64,000 nucleotides of DNA from Polyangiaceae bacterium (GTDB lineage: Bacteria > Myxococcota_A > Polyangia > Polyangiales > Polyangiaceae), in the NCBI GenBank assembly GCA_019637295.1, contig JAHBVX010000015.1, positions 1 through 64,000 on the forward strand, given 5' to 3'. The translations under genes were made by a program, and so were the position numbers. This document shows positions 26,782 to 36,775 of the stretch, piece after piece; positions within the stretch are counted from its first letter, which is position 1; the number at the start of each line of letters is the position of its first letter. The notes under the pieces are model-generated. The model made no database searches and was not told where the DNA came from. It saw only the letters and a program-made list of their open reading frames with translations.

Positions 26782-27067
26782 ACGAGATGACTCCCTGCCA
26801 GCCGCAGTGTATCAGGTTCCGCGGTCCAAGCCATCCGCCGCGTTCTTGCTCGCGCGGCCGGGGCCGGCGGGTAGCCAAAGCAGGGACCGGTTTCAAGGTC
26901 CGATCCACGCGCCATGACGGCTCGATCACGGCTGACGCCGCGATCAGGGGTGACCGGCGGTCCCGCGGAGTGATCGCGGGTTCGGCGCGTTGGCGCGCGC
27001 GTTGCTAGCTTGGCCGACGCGCACTCGTGCGCGCTTACTTGAACGAACGACCGAAGGGAGAGAGGGC

Positions 27068-27478
27068 ATGCATCTTCGCTTGGAAGCCGCAGCCGCAGGG
27101 CTGTCGTGTCTGCTCGTGGTGATGGGTTGCGGGGGAAGCTCGGGAGAGTACGAGCCGGGCGGTGGCGCCGCGGGCGAGGGCTCCGGTGCTGGCACCTCGA
27201 GCGGTGGCGCCGCGGGTGCTGGCGCGTCGAGCGGCGGCTCGGGCAGCGGCAACTCCGGCAGCGGCAACGCCGGCAGCGGGAGCGCGGGAAGCGGCAACTC
27301 CGGGAGCGGCGCTGGCGGAGCCGGGAGCGGTCCGGGCAACCCGGGTCTGTGCGCGCCGGGCATCGCCTGCGGCGGTCTCAACGTGTGCTTCGAGGACTGC
27401 TTCGGCCCGAGCTGTTGCCAGCTGAGCTGCTGGTGCGACACGGACGACGAGCTGACATGCAACATGGACTGCACGTGA
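27068..27478 (+). CDS. Small Gly/Ser-rich lipoprotein with Cys-rich tail
   Basis: The 136-residue protein has a lipoprotein signal (LSCLLVVMGCGG). A low-complexity spacer follows, made of repeats of G-S-G-x-S/N (residues 20-95). A 40-residue Cys-rich end (CAPGIACGG, CFEDCFGPSCC, CWCDTDDELTCNMDC) has about ten Cys that could form disulfides. The purine-rich AAGGGAGAGAGG just before the ATG at 27068 is a clear ribosome binding site and fixes the start. It is probably displayed at the cell surface. Role unknown. Confidence 0.75.
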   Translation: MHLRLEAAAAGLSCLLVVMGCGGSSGEYEPGGGAAGEGSGAGTSSGGAAGAGASSGGSGSGNSGSGNAGSGSAGSGNSGSGAGGAGSGPGNPGLCAPGIACGGLNVCFEDCFGPSCCQLSCWCDTDDELTCNMDCT

Positions 27479-27524
27479 CGAGCGGCTAGCGCCGGCGTTG
27501 GCTCGGCCTCACGCGAGTGATAGC

Positions 27525-27986
27525 GTGAGCGTCGTGGACGCTGCACGATGCTTGGGCCTTCTGTACTTGGGGCTCGGGGCGTTGCTCGCGGTTGGCTGCG
27601 CTGGGAGCCAGCGCGCGAGCACCGAGGGCGTGGACCCCGCTCCAGCGCCCGTGCCCGCGCCGTCAGAGCCCACAGCTGACCCATCGTCGCCGGTCGCCGC
27701 TGTGCCGGAGCGGGGCGGCGTTCCGCCGAAGTGGACGCGCTGCGACAGACACGAGCAGTGCGTGCTCGCCCCGCCCGAGACTCCCGAGTGTTGCGGTGGC
27801 TCCACGGCGGTGCACCAAGACTACCTGGACATGCTCATGACGACGCGCGGGCACGCGCCGGGGGCGCCCGCGGCGGCTCCGCCCGCAGCCCCGTGTACGT
27901 CGTCGTGCGCGCCCCAGCAGGCCTGGTGCCATCAGGGCCACTGCGTGGCCGGACGGGCCGGAGCGGATCCGTCCAAGTCACCCTGA
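27525..27986 (+). CDS. Hypothetical lipoprotein
   Basis: The protein of about 153 residues has a signal peptide ending in ALLAVGC (lipobox) and a Pro/Ala-rich linker. A short domain follows with six to seven Cys (WTRCDRHEQCVLAPPETPEC, TSSCAPQQAWCHQGHC). The start is uncertain: GTG 27525, GTG 27534 and TTG 27498 are all in frame; 27525 gives a normal signal length. It is of the myxobacterial small secreted Cys-rich type; no family recognised. Confidence 0.65.
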   Translation: MSVVDAARCLGLLYLGLGALLAVGCAGSQRASTEGVDPAPAPVPAPSEPTADPSSPVAAVPERGGVPPKWTRCDRHEQCVLAPPETPECCGGSTAVHQDYLDMLMTTRGHAPGAPAAAPPAAPCTSSCAPQQAWCHQGHCVAGRAGADPSKSP

Positions 27987-28062
27987 GTGTTCCGTCACTT
28001 GCGCTCGAGAGCGCGCGCAGCTCGCTCTTGGAGCCGTGGGCATGCGCGACGATCACTCGAGC

Positions 28063-28434
28063 CTACGCGCACGCCTTCGCACGCCGGAGCGAACGTAGAT
28101 TCACGACGTGGGCCGCGACGAGGGTCCCGGCCCCGGCCACCGAGAGCGCGACCTCGGCGAGCTCGAGATCGTGCACGAGCCGAGCGCTGGCCAACAGCAG
28201 CAACCCGCCTGCGCCGATCCAGAGTGGAGGCGCCGCTCGGTGCTCGCGGTATCCCGCGCCCAGCGCGATCACGGCGATCAGCACCGCCACGCCGACGAAC
28301 AGCAGTTCGAAGCGTTCGTCCGCGAGGAAACCGCCGGCGACCGCGGCAGTCGAGAGCACGGCCCCCAGCGCGCAGTGGGCCGCGCACAGGCTCGACACCA
28401 CGATTCCGAGCCGATCTACCCTGCCGACGATCAC
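28063..28434 (-). CDS. MerC-domain membrane protein
   Basis: The 123-residue, four-helix membrane protein starts DRLGIVVSSLCAAHCALGAV. The Cys-x-x-x-Cys pair in the first helix is the metal-binding site of MerC-type mercury transporters. The remaining helices (LLFVGVAVLIAVIALGAGY, LWIGAGGLLLLASARL, VALSVAGAGTLVAAHVV) fit the family's length. It is divergent from the metallothionein/ECF sigma pair with 102 bases between, so the three genes probably share a metal-responsive control region. The actual metal is not certain; many MerC-domain proteins occur outside mer operons. Confidence 0.8.
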   Translation of the reverse strand: MIVGRVDRLGIVVSSLCAAHCALGAVLSTAAVAGGFLADERFELLFVGVAVLIAVIALGAGYREHRAAPPLWIGAGGLLLLASARLVHDLELAEVALSVAGAGTLVAAHVVNLRSLRRAKACA

Positions 28435-28536
28435 GCCGGGACCCTAGCCCGAGTGAGCCGCTCGGGCACCCCGAAAGATTCGTGTAATGATCCGACTACC
28501 CGCGCCGTCCACCAAGACGAAAGGACGAATCCTCAC
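28435..28536. promoter_or_regulatory. Divergent control region of the metal cluster
   Basis: These 102 bases separate the start codons of the MerC gene and the metallothionein-like gene. They hold the AT-richest patch nearby (AAAGATTCGTGTAATGATCC) about 40-60 bases before the metallothionein start, and a ribosome binding site AAAGGACG. The sigma factor of the cluster probably acts here, but I could not define its -35 and -10 boxes. Confidence 0.45.
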
Positions 28537-28707
28537 ATGACCGACAACGCTCAGTGCCAATGCGCCAACTGCCCGTCACCGTCTTGCTCCTGCTCGGGCG
28601 GGCCCCCGAAGGACGGAGGCTGCTGCTGCGGGGCGGTCTGCACTTGCGGTCCGGAGTGCCAGTGCCCCCCGGAGTGCGGATGCCCCGGCGCGAAGCCGAG
28701 GTCTTGA
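28537..28707 (+). CDS. Metallothionein-like Cys-rich protein
   Basis: The 56-residue protein has 14 Cys, mostly as C-x-C, C-C-C and C-x-x-x-C (CQCANC, CSCSGG, CCCGAVCTCG, CQCPPECGCPG). This is the composition of metal-chelating metallothioneins, although it is not a textbook SmtA. Its 3' end overlaps the start of the ECF sigma gene by 28 bases, which argues for joint translation of metal buffer and regulator. A good AAAGGACG precedes the ATG at 28537. Expected to bind Cu, Zn or Cd in the cytoplasm. Confidence 0.75.
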   Translation: MTDNAQCQCANCPSPSCSCSGGPPKDGGCCCGAVCTCGPECQCPPECGCPGAKPRS

Positions 28708-29291
28708 GTCAGCGAGTGGCCCGAGACGACGCCTTACCGGCAGAGCAGCGCTCGTTCGTGGTGGCGGCGCTGCAAGCTCACCGCGCCGAGCTCCGCGCCT
28801 TCGCGCGGAGGCGGGTCCCTGCGGCCGACGTCGATGACGTGCTGCAGATCGCCAGCCTCCGCGCGATGGCTAGCGCCGGGAGCCTGCGGAGTCCTGCGAG
28901 CGCGCGGGCCTGGCTGCTGCAGATCCTGCGCAACGTGGCGATCGATCTCGGACGTTCCGCAGCGGCCAGGCCCGTTCAGCAGGTGACCGAGCTGCCCGAG
29001 CTGGCAGCCGCGAGTCAGCCCGAGAGCTGTCGATGCAGCCTGGCACAGGTGAGTCGACTCCAGCCCGAGCACGCGGCCGTGTTGACGCTCGTGGATCTAC
29101 ACGGCGTGTCGCTCGCGGACGCCGCCGTTCGCCTGGGAGTCACGCGCAACAGCGCGACCGTGCGCCTGCATCGCGCTCGCAAGGCGTTGCGCGAGCGGCT
29201 GCGCAAGCACTGTGGCGTCACGAGCTCCCGCGCCTGCCTCGACTGCCGCTGCACGGTCGTTGGGTGCTGCGAGGCGAGCGAGACGGCCTAG
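28680..29291 (+). CDS. ECF sigma factor with Cys-rich C-terminal tail (CorE-like)
   Basis: The 203-residue protein has sigma2 (VAALQAHRAELRAFARRRVP, DDVLQIASLRAM, ARAWLLQILRNVAIDLGRS) and sigma4 (LQPEHAAVLTLVDLHGVSLA, RNSATVRLHRARKALRERL). The C-terminal extension of about 25 residues carries six Cys (HCGVTSSRACLDCRCTVVG followed by CC). Myxococcus CorE-type sigma factors (ECF44) sense copper or cadmium directly through such a Cys-rich tail and need no anti-sigma factor. None is encoded here, consistent with that model. ATG 28680 lies inside the end of the metallothionein gene. The metal specificity is not predictable by eye. Confidence 0.82.
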   Translation: MPRREAEVLSQRVARDDALPAEQRSFVVAALQAHRAELRAFARRRVPAADVDDVLQIASLRAMASAGSLRSPASARAWLLQILRNVAIDLGRSAAARPVQQVTELPELAAASQPESCRCSLAQVSRLQPEHAAVLTLVDLHGVSLADAAVRLGVTRNSATVRLHRARKALRERLRKHCGVTSSRACLDCRCTVVGCCEASETA

Positions 29292-29323
29292 CGGCGACGC
29301 GCCTCGTGCTACGCTGAGCCCGA

Positions 29324-29439
29324 TGTCACGGAGCCTGGCCGGAGTGCTTCGCGCCTGGGTTTGGGCCGGCGCGGTGACGTCACTGCTCGGTTGTGCGTCG
29401 TCATCGACACCTGCACCTGCGCCGGCGAGGCCGCGGTGA
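29324..29439 (+). CDS. Short lipoprotein-like leader peptide
   Basis: The 38-codon frame reads like a lipoprotein signal (LAGVLRAWVWAGAVTSLLGC) followed by only 14 Ser/Ala/Pro-rich residues. Its TGA overlaps the GTG start of the pseudouridine synthase gene (GTGA). It may be a real tiny lipoprotein, as occurs in these bacteria, or a truncated gene whose body was replaced. The lipobox argues for the former only weakly. Confidence 0.45.
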
Positions 29440-30314
29440 TTCCGCGTCGCCTCGACAAGTTCTTGCGTGACTCGACCACCCTGACGGTCGAAGGCGTGCG
29501 GGAGGCGCTGGCAGCTGAGCGCGCGCAGCTCGACGGGGTGCGCGTCGTCGAGCCGTCTCGGCTGGTGTTCGCCGACGACGTGATCACCCTCGATGGGCGC
29601 GCCCTCACTCCGCGCGGCGAGCACGCCCACTTCATGCTCAACAAGCCCCTGGGCGTGACCAGCACGGCGCGGGATCCAGATGGGCGCACGGATCTGAGCG
29701 CGTACCTCGCGCGAATGCCGGCGGGCGTGTTCCCGATCGGGCGGCTCGACCGCATGACCAGCGGCCTGTTGTTGTTCACCACGGACGGCGATCTAGCGCA
29801 CGCGGTGCTGCACCCGGAGCATCACACGCACAAGCTGTACTGGCTGTGGCTCGACGAGCACGTCACTGACGACGATCCGCGGCTGGCGAAGCTGACCGAG
29901 GGCCTGCTGCTGCGGGGCGAGTCGGTGCGCGCGAAGCGGGTCGAGCTGTATCACCGCAGCGAACAGCACACGGAGCTGCACGTCACCTTGACCGAAGGCA
30001 AGAACCGACAGCTCCGCCGGATGGCTCGCGCGCTCGACTTCTACCTCCGCGCGCTGCACCGCAAGGCCGTAGGCCCGCTCCAGTTGGGCGGGCTGCCGCT
30101 CGGCGAGCTGCGCGCGCTCACGGCGGCGGAGGTCGCCGACCTGTGGCGCGCGACGGGCGGGCGGGAGCAGGCCGAGGCGCGCAAGGTCGCGGCGCTCGCG
30201 CGCTTGGCCGAGGCCTGCCGCGCCCAGGGCGCGCCCCAGGTGCGGCTGGAGCGCTGGCTCGCGAATGCGCTGCAACCCGTGTCGAAGTCGGGTACACTCG
30301 CGTCATGCGGGTGA
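29436..30314 (+). CDS. rRNA pseudouridine synthase (RsuA/RluB/E/F family)
   Basis: The 292-residue enzyme isomerises a uridine in rRNA. An N-terminal S4 RNA-binding domain (RRLDKFLRD to VRVVEPSRLVFADDVITLDG) is followed by the catalytic domain with FMLNKPLGVTST. The catalytic motif is PIGRLDRMTSGLLLFTTDGDL, with Asp in GRLDR, and ends at GKNRQLRRMARAL. A C-terminal extension of about 60 residues is rich in Ala/Arg/Glu. The GTG start at 29436 begins right at the S4 domain; the longer frame upstream belongs to another reading. Which rRNA position it modifies cannot be told. Confidence 0.9.
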   Translation: MIPRRLDKFLRDSTTLTVEGVREALAAERAQLDGVRVVEPSRLVFADDVITLDGRALTPRGEHAHFMLNKPLGVTSTARDPDGRTDLSAYLARMPAGVFPIGRLDRMTSGLLLFTTDGDLAHAVLHPEHHTHKLYWLWLDEHVTDDDPRLAKLTEGLLLRGESVRAKRVELYHRSEQHTELHVTLTEGKNRQLRRMARALDFYLRALHRKAVGPLQLGGLPLGELRALTAAEVADLWRATGGREQAEARKVAALARLAEACRAQGAPQVRLERWLANALQPVSKSGTLASCG

Positions 30315-30406
30315 GGACGTCCTCGGGGCTCTTGGGTTCGGCGCCCTCGGTCACTCCGCCCGCGGGATTTCCGCCGACCATCCTGGCGCTGCCCTGAGCT
30401 CGGTCG

Positions 30407-31927
30407 TCAGGGTCGCGCGGGGTCGGCGGCGCGGCGCACGTTCGTGAGGCGCCGGCGCGCGTCGTCGATGCGAAACGTGCAGTGCCGGGCGCGCCCCTCG
30501 CCGCCGAGGCCCGCTTCACACAGCGCGGCCGCGCGATCGCTCAGGTTGGCGAGGGCGACGCAGCGGCAGGCCGCGTCGGGCGGAGCGGCGGCGCAGTCGG
30601 TGCCGGCCGTCGAGTCCACCGCGTAGCTCGCTCGCTCCAGAGCCCGTTCGAGCTCCGGCGCCAGGAGGTTGGTCGCGCGCAGCGCCGCGAGCCGCGCGAC
30701 GTCCGCCGTCAGGAAGCCGCGGGTCGCGCGCGGCGCGGCGAAGTAGCGCCGAAAGCGCGCGAGCAGCGCCTCTTGCGCGCAGCTCTCCCCCGCCGGCAGC
30801 GAGCCCAGGCAGGCGCGCAGGACGTCGCGGCACGCGCCGGGCGCGCGAAAGTCCCCGAGGGACTCGCCCGCGCACTGCGCCTTGCCGGCGAGCGCGATCG
30901 CGGCGAGCGCCTCCGCGTCGTTCTTGTCGCGCTTCAGGCGTGCGCAGGCCGTCGGCACGGCGTGCTCTGGCGTCGTGCCGGCCAGCAGCGCGAGCGCGCG
31001 GGACGCCGCGAGGCTCGGTGGCGCTCCCGCCTCGCCGAGCCTCGCGGTCTCGAGCTCGAGCAGGCGCGCGCCTAGGGCCGCGTGCTGACGACCGAGCTCC
31101 GCGTCGCGCGCGATGAGCTCGGTCGCGCGCAGCACCACGCCTGCCCCGGCTTCTCGCCGCCCCAGGGCCGCGCGCAACGCCGCGAGCGCCGCCTGTTGCG
31201 CCGCGGGCGACACCCTGTCGAAGCGACTGAGCCAAGCGTCGCGCTCGGTTGGTTGGGACGTCGCGGTGATCGTCGGCCGCATGGTCACGACCTTCGGCAA
31301 GAGCGCCTCGACCGCCGCGAGGCCCGCGCGTCGCTCGAGCTCGTCGAACAGGCGCGCAGCATCCACGGCATGCTCCTTGTCGTCGCGCAGCAGGAGCTGC
31401 ACAGCGACGGCGTCGAGGTCCGGCACGCGGCTCCAGCCGATCTTGCCGGCGGGGTTGAGGAAGGGCGGCGGCTCGGCGCCGCGCGTCGTGCGCGTCGCCT
31501 CTCGCCACTCGACGTGTCGATACGCGACGTCGACCGCGTCTTGCGGACCCGGAACGATGTACACGATGGTCCACGGGCTCGCCGCCGCGCAGCGGTACGC
31601 GAACCGCTCTTGCTCCGGCGCCACGCTCACGTCCAGGCGGGTGGGCGTGCAGGTGGGCAGGTGTCGCGCCGGTGGCGTCGTCGCGAGCCGCAGCTCGAGC
31701 CGCTCTACGCTGCTCAGTACTCCCTTGCTCGCCGGTCCGCCGCCGAGGGGCGACAGGTTGGGGCCGGTGGTCTTCACCTTCACCAGCTCGACCTTCACGC
31801 CGCCCTCCACGTCACCTAGGAGCTCGCCTCGCTTCTGCGTGCGCGTCATGCAGCCCAGCAGCGCGAGCACCACCAGCGCCAAGCCCAGCAGCTCACCGCT
31901 GCGTCCGTGTTCGTGTCGGCCGGTCAC
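30407..31927 (-). CDS. Large hypothetical lipoprotein
   Basis: The 506-residue protein has a lipoprotein signal (LLGLALVVLALLGC) and an N-terminal beta-rich domain (about 45-170). A long Ala/Leu/Arg/Glu-rich helical region follows (about 190-400; ALLPKVVTMRPTITATSQ, AALAALRAALGRREAG) and could be a solenoid of HEAT-like repeats. The C-terminal part has several Cys (CAGES, CRDVLRACLGSLPAGESC). No known family. Convergent with the pseudouridine synthase gene and divergent from the next kinase. Confidence 0.7.
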   Translation of the reverse strand: MTGRHEHGRSGELLGLALVVLALLGCMTRTQKRGELLGDVEGGVKVELVKVKTTGPNLSPLGGGPASKGVLSSVERLELRLATTPPARHLPTCTPTRLDVSVAPEQERFAYRCAAASPWTIVYIVPGPQDAVDVAYRHVEWREATRTTRGAEPPPFLNPAGKIGWSRVPDLDAVAVQLLLRDDKEHAVDAARLFDELERRAGLAAVEALLPKVVTMRPTITATSQPTERDAWLSRFDRVSPAAQQAALAALRAALGRREAGAGVVLRATELIARDAELGRQHAALGARLLELETARLGEAGAPPSLAASRALALLAGTTPEHAVPTACARLKRDKNDAEALAAIALAGKAQCAGESLGDFRAPGACRDVLRACLGSLPAGESCAQEALLARFRRYFAAPRATRGFLTADVARLAALRATNLLAPELERALERASYAVDSTAGTDCAAAPPDAACRCVALANLSDRAAALCEAGLGGEGRARHCTFRIDDARRRLTNVRRAADPARP

Positions 31928-32163
31928 GGCTCACCGCTCTCGCAGGGATTGGCGCGGGTCGCAAGGGGAGAGGGAGAACGCGTCACTGACGAACGCCTGC
32001 ACGATGGGGGGTCCGCCGCGGATTCTGGCATGCACCTGCATCTCAGCTGCATGCCAGGACTGGCTCGAGACCCCGCAATCGCGCCAGCGAACGCGAGCGC
32101 GAAACGCCCGTCCAACAGCGGTGGCCAGCGCTGCGACACTTGGCTACCCTCGACCAGGGCTTC

Positions 32164-33777
<1,614 letters not shown>

Positions 33778-33871
33778 GCCGCCGCTCGTTGGCCCGACGC
33801 GGAAGCGGCAGGGCGCGCAGAGAGTCGAGTTCGCGTCGGCTACCGCGGCGGTCAAGACGGTCACGTCTTGC

Positions 33872-34021
33872 TCACGCAGCCACTACCCCGACGCCGTAGC
33901 GCCCGAACACCGCGTCGCGCGTCATGATGGCGTGACCCGACTCGAGCGCCTGGCCAATCAGCAACCGAGCGAACGGATCACGGTGATGCCAGGGTGACGC
34001 GCGTACGCGGAGCGGCAAGTA
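33872..34021 (-). pseudogene. VapC/PIN-domain toxin C-terminal fragment
   Basis: The minus strand reads WHHRDPFARLLIGQALESG then IMTRDAVFGRYGVGVV. This is the C-terminal signature of PIN toxins (H-R-D-P-F-D-R-x-L-I-A-Q-A, T-R-D), ending in TGA at 33872. The first two-thirds of the domain, with the first acidic residues, is missing and no antitoxin is present. A remnant only. Confidence 0.78.
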
Positions 34022-34285
34022 CGCCTCGTTGTCCGCGCACTCCGGCGGCTGGCCGCTCGTGTCATCACTGATTGGTGATGCCCACCGGCCGGGCCTGGAA
34101 TCCTCAAAGGGTTCGATCGCTTGTGGGTTCGACGCGGGCTCGGCAGTCGTGCGCGCAAATTCGCAAGGCGTGGTCGAGTGCAAGGGGCAGAGGTAGGGGT
34201 AGTGGGGCCGGGTCGGGGGTGGCGGGCGAGGGGTGAGGGTTGAGCTGGCTCGGCTGCTTTGAGTCTGCCCGGGTGCTCGCCCGCG
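34022..34285. other. Intergenic, no gene
   Basis: No coding frame is convincing here. The stretch includes a G-rich run (about 34187-34245). Confidence 0.4.
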
Positions 34286-34365
34286 TCGAGGGTCCTTCGC
34301 TCGCTTCGCGAGCTCGGCCCGCTTCGCGGCGCCTTCGGCGCCAAGGACTCGGGCTGCGACTCCCG
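34286..34365 (+). promoter_or_regulatory. Hairpin-rich upstream element of the S23 gene
   Basis: An outer stem GTCGAG..GTCCTT pairs with AAGGACTCG..GCGAC, enclosing two small hairpins: GCTTCGCGAGC and the strong GGCGCCTTCGGCGCC. Such folded upstream blocks fit S23-type four-helix-bundle genes, which are known from intervening sequences of 23S rRNA. Whether it acts as an RNA, a recombination site or a regulatory leader is not known. Confidence 0.5.
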
Positions 34366-34406
34366 GGCCTGTCACGAGCAGGCTTTCGCCAGAAAGGAAC
34401 ACCCCA

Positions 34407-34610
34407 TGCTCCGCATCTATCCTGTCGTGCTTCGCACCATCGAGGGGCTACGTCGCACCCTCGGCATCCTCGACCACAAGGACCGCGACCTGTCTCGTCA
34501 GCTGAGGCGCTGCAGTGCTAGCTGCGCGCTCAACCTGGGGGAGGGGCAGTATTCGCGCGGCAAGAACAGGGCCGCCAAGTATCACATCGCTCTCGGCTCC
34601 GCGCGCGCCC
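34407..34610 (+). pseudogene. Four-helix-bundle (S23/IVS) protein, cut by a transposon
   Basis: The frame reads MLRIYPVVLRTIEGLRRTLG then RQLRRCSASCALNLGEGQYS and KYHIALGSAR. This is the first half of an S23-type four-helix-bundle protein: the conserved R-x-x-x-S-x-x-x-N-x-x-E-G word is present. After GSAR the similarity ends and the transposon sequence begins, so at least 40 C-terminal residues are missing. The open frame then happens to run on into the transposase. Confidence 0.82.
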
Positions 34611-35985
34611 GTCGCGCTCGACTTTGTCTGCTGAATCGAGCGTTTGTAGCGAGCGACACGCGGCGCTGCCGCGAAGACCACGGAGGACACACGATGGACA
34701 CACGGCAAACTCGACGACTGGCAGGTCTGCTCAGCTCCCGCTTGCCAGACGCTCGGCTCGACCGACTCGAGGACCCACGTCACTCACGGGGGCGACGCTG
34801 GTCACTTCCTATGCTGTTGTCCGGCGTGCTGTGCTGCATGGCCTCCGGCGCTACCAGCCTGGCCGACGTTGAGCGACTCTCGGGTCAACTCTCACCGGCC
34901 ATGCGTAAGCAGTTGGGGTCCGCCGGCGTATCCCGGACACCACTCTGCGCGACGTGCTCTGCCAACTCGACCCGCAGCAAGTGACCGCGGCGCTCCACTC
35001 GACGGTGCGTGCAGCCCACCGGCGAAAGTCCCTGCGCTCGGATGCCTTGCCCTTCGCCGTGGTCTCGCTCGATGGCAAATCAACGGCAATCTCGTCCTGC
35101 GATGACGGTATCGCGCAGCGCCAAACCGGTGAGGATCCGAGCGCGTTGGTCGGTGCGGTGCGCACCATCACAAGCACCCTGATCAGCAACTCCGCCAAGC
35201 CCTGCATCGACGTCTTTCCCGTGCCGGCTCGCACCAACGAGATGGGGGCATTCTCCGCAGCGCTCGACCAACTGATGACGACCTATCCCGCGCTCGATAT
35301 TCGTCTCGTCTCCTACGACGCCGGCGCCGTTTCACTCGCTAACGCCAGCGCCGTGGTCGAGCGGCACTTGCACTACCTCTTCTGTCTGCGCGCGACTCAG
35401 CCCACCCTGCATGATGCCGCACGGTCATGGCTCGGAACTCGTGCCGACACCAGTTGCGACTTCAGGGACGAGCGGCGCGAAGGTGGCTGTACCGTCACCC
35501 GGTTGCTCTTCATCGGTCGGGCGCAGGAGGGACCCGAAGGCTGGGAGCATCTGCGCACCATCCTTCGCGTCAAGACCATCACCGTCCGTTCCAACGGATG
35601 CACCACGACCGATGAGCGCTATCTCATGTCCAGCTTGGCCTCCGACCGGCTCTCCCCGCGCCAGTGGCAGACCATCATTCGCTTGCGCTGGGGCGTCGAG
35701 ACCTGTCACCAGATCTTGGACACCGCCCTGAGCGAAGACGACCACCCTTGGATCACCGGGCACCCGCGGGGAATGCTCGTCGTCGCCATCTTGCGCCGCA
35801 TCGTCTTCACCCTGCTCGCGATCTATCGCGCCATCACGCAACGCTCGGATGAGCGACGCCAGATGCCGTGGAAGCTCCTGCTCGAGGAGATATGGACCGT
35901 GCTCATCACTGCGTCACCCGAAGCGTTGCTTGGGCTTCGACATCGCCCGCTCGCGCCTTCGGGATGAGCGCCATGGCTGACTCCA
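34611..35985 (+). mobile_element. ISAs1-family insertion sequence
   Basis: The element interrupts the S23 gene at about 34611 and carries one transposase gene split by a frameshift. Exact ends and target duplication could not be fixed by eye; the right end is probably within 50 bases of the transposase stop. A fragment of a close relative lies at 21286-21410. Confidence 0.7.
34694..35967 (+). pseudogene. ISAs1-type DDE transposase with a frameshift
   Basis: The N-terminal part (MDTRQTRRLAGLLSSRLPDA, LEDPRHSRGRRWSLPMLLSG) and the C-terminal 337 residues together give a typical ISAs1 (H-repeat) transposase of about 420 residues. The catalytic Asp lies in VVSLDGKS, a second Asp in VSYDAGA, and the Glu in RWGVETCHQILD. 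The frame changes by one base near 34924, at a GGGG run (TTGGGGTCC). A lost G is likeliest; programmed slippage is possible but no adjacent stimulator was seen. Confidence 0.85.
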
Positions 35986-36775
35986 AACAGGGCTGACGCC
36001 CACACCATCATCCACATACCGGCGTCCTGGCCCCTGGCCGACCGTCCCCGTCTCCCGCACGCCAAGTAGCGGGAGACGCCTTCGCTCGCCCTGATGCCAG
36101 CCGCCTCCGCTGAGCGGACCCCCTTCGGCTCCTCCGAACGGTCACCCAAACTCGCCCTAGGAGACCGCCGATCAACGGTGCCGCTCGTGTCGGAGCCCTT
36201 GGCCTGAGCGAACGCGTGGTACTCGCTCTGGCGCGCGAGCGCGACGACGACGACCCACCTTGGGTCGCGAGCGAGCGAGAACGCGACGACGACGCCCCAC
36301 GTTGGGTCGCGAGCGAGCGAGAACGCGACGACGCCTGACGGCAAGTGACAGCACCAGCAAGCGTGGTGCTCTCGCCGCTCGAGCCGAAGCTCCTGCGCGC
36401 AAGAGAGACGCGCGATGCCGCCGACCCCGTCCGAGCCGTGAACCGCCAGCAAGCTGCCCGGCACCCAGGCTCGCGACTGAGGGCTGCTGAAAGACGTACG
36501 GCGGGATCGGCGGCGCCGTTCACGTTCTGCCGCGCGAGCACGCGGCCGGCGCCCGGCGTACGAGCGCGCCGCGCCAGCCGCCGACAAGAAGGGCTTGGGC
36601 AGCGCGCCCAGGCCGCTGGCGCCGCCGGCGTGGTGATGCCCGGCACGTCCGCCGCGGTGCGAGCGACGACCGAGCCCGCGCCGACCATCACCAGGTCCTG
36701 GGTGCCGTCGGCGTTGACGCTGGGTGTCGCTGAGCGCGCCGTCCGGCTACGCGCTGGCCTGAAGTCCAGGGCGCC
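35968..36775. other. Gene-poor region with a short tandem repeat and a fragment
   Basis: No complete gene is visible. It contains a 42-base tandem repeat (listed separately). On the minus strand at about 36600-36745 there is a short FG-GAP-like scrap (NADGTQDLVMVGAGSVVART). It separates the insertion sequence from the helicase gene end. Confidence 0.5.
36236..36340. repeat. 42-base tandem repeat, about 2.5 copies
   Basis: The unit contains GAGCGAGCGAGAACGCGACG then ACGCCCCAC and TTGGGTCGC. One full copy (about 36271-36312) is flanked by a partial copy on each side, with only a few substitutions. No coding role is evident. Confidence 0.7.

Noticed and set aside
34694-35967. Programmed frameshifting as the sole explanation for the split transposase
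   Set aside because: There is no classical A-rich slippery site or obvious downstream structure; loss of one base is simpler.
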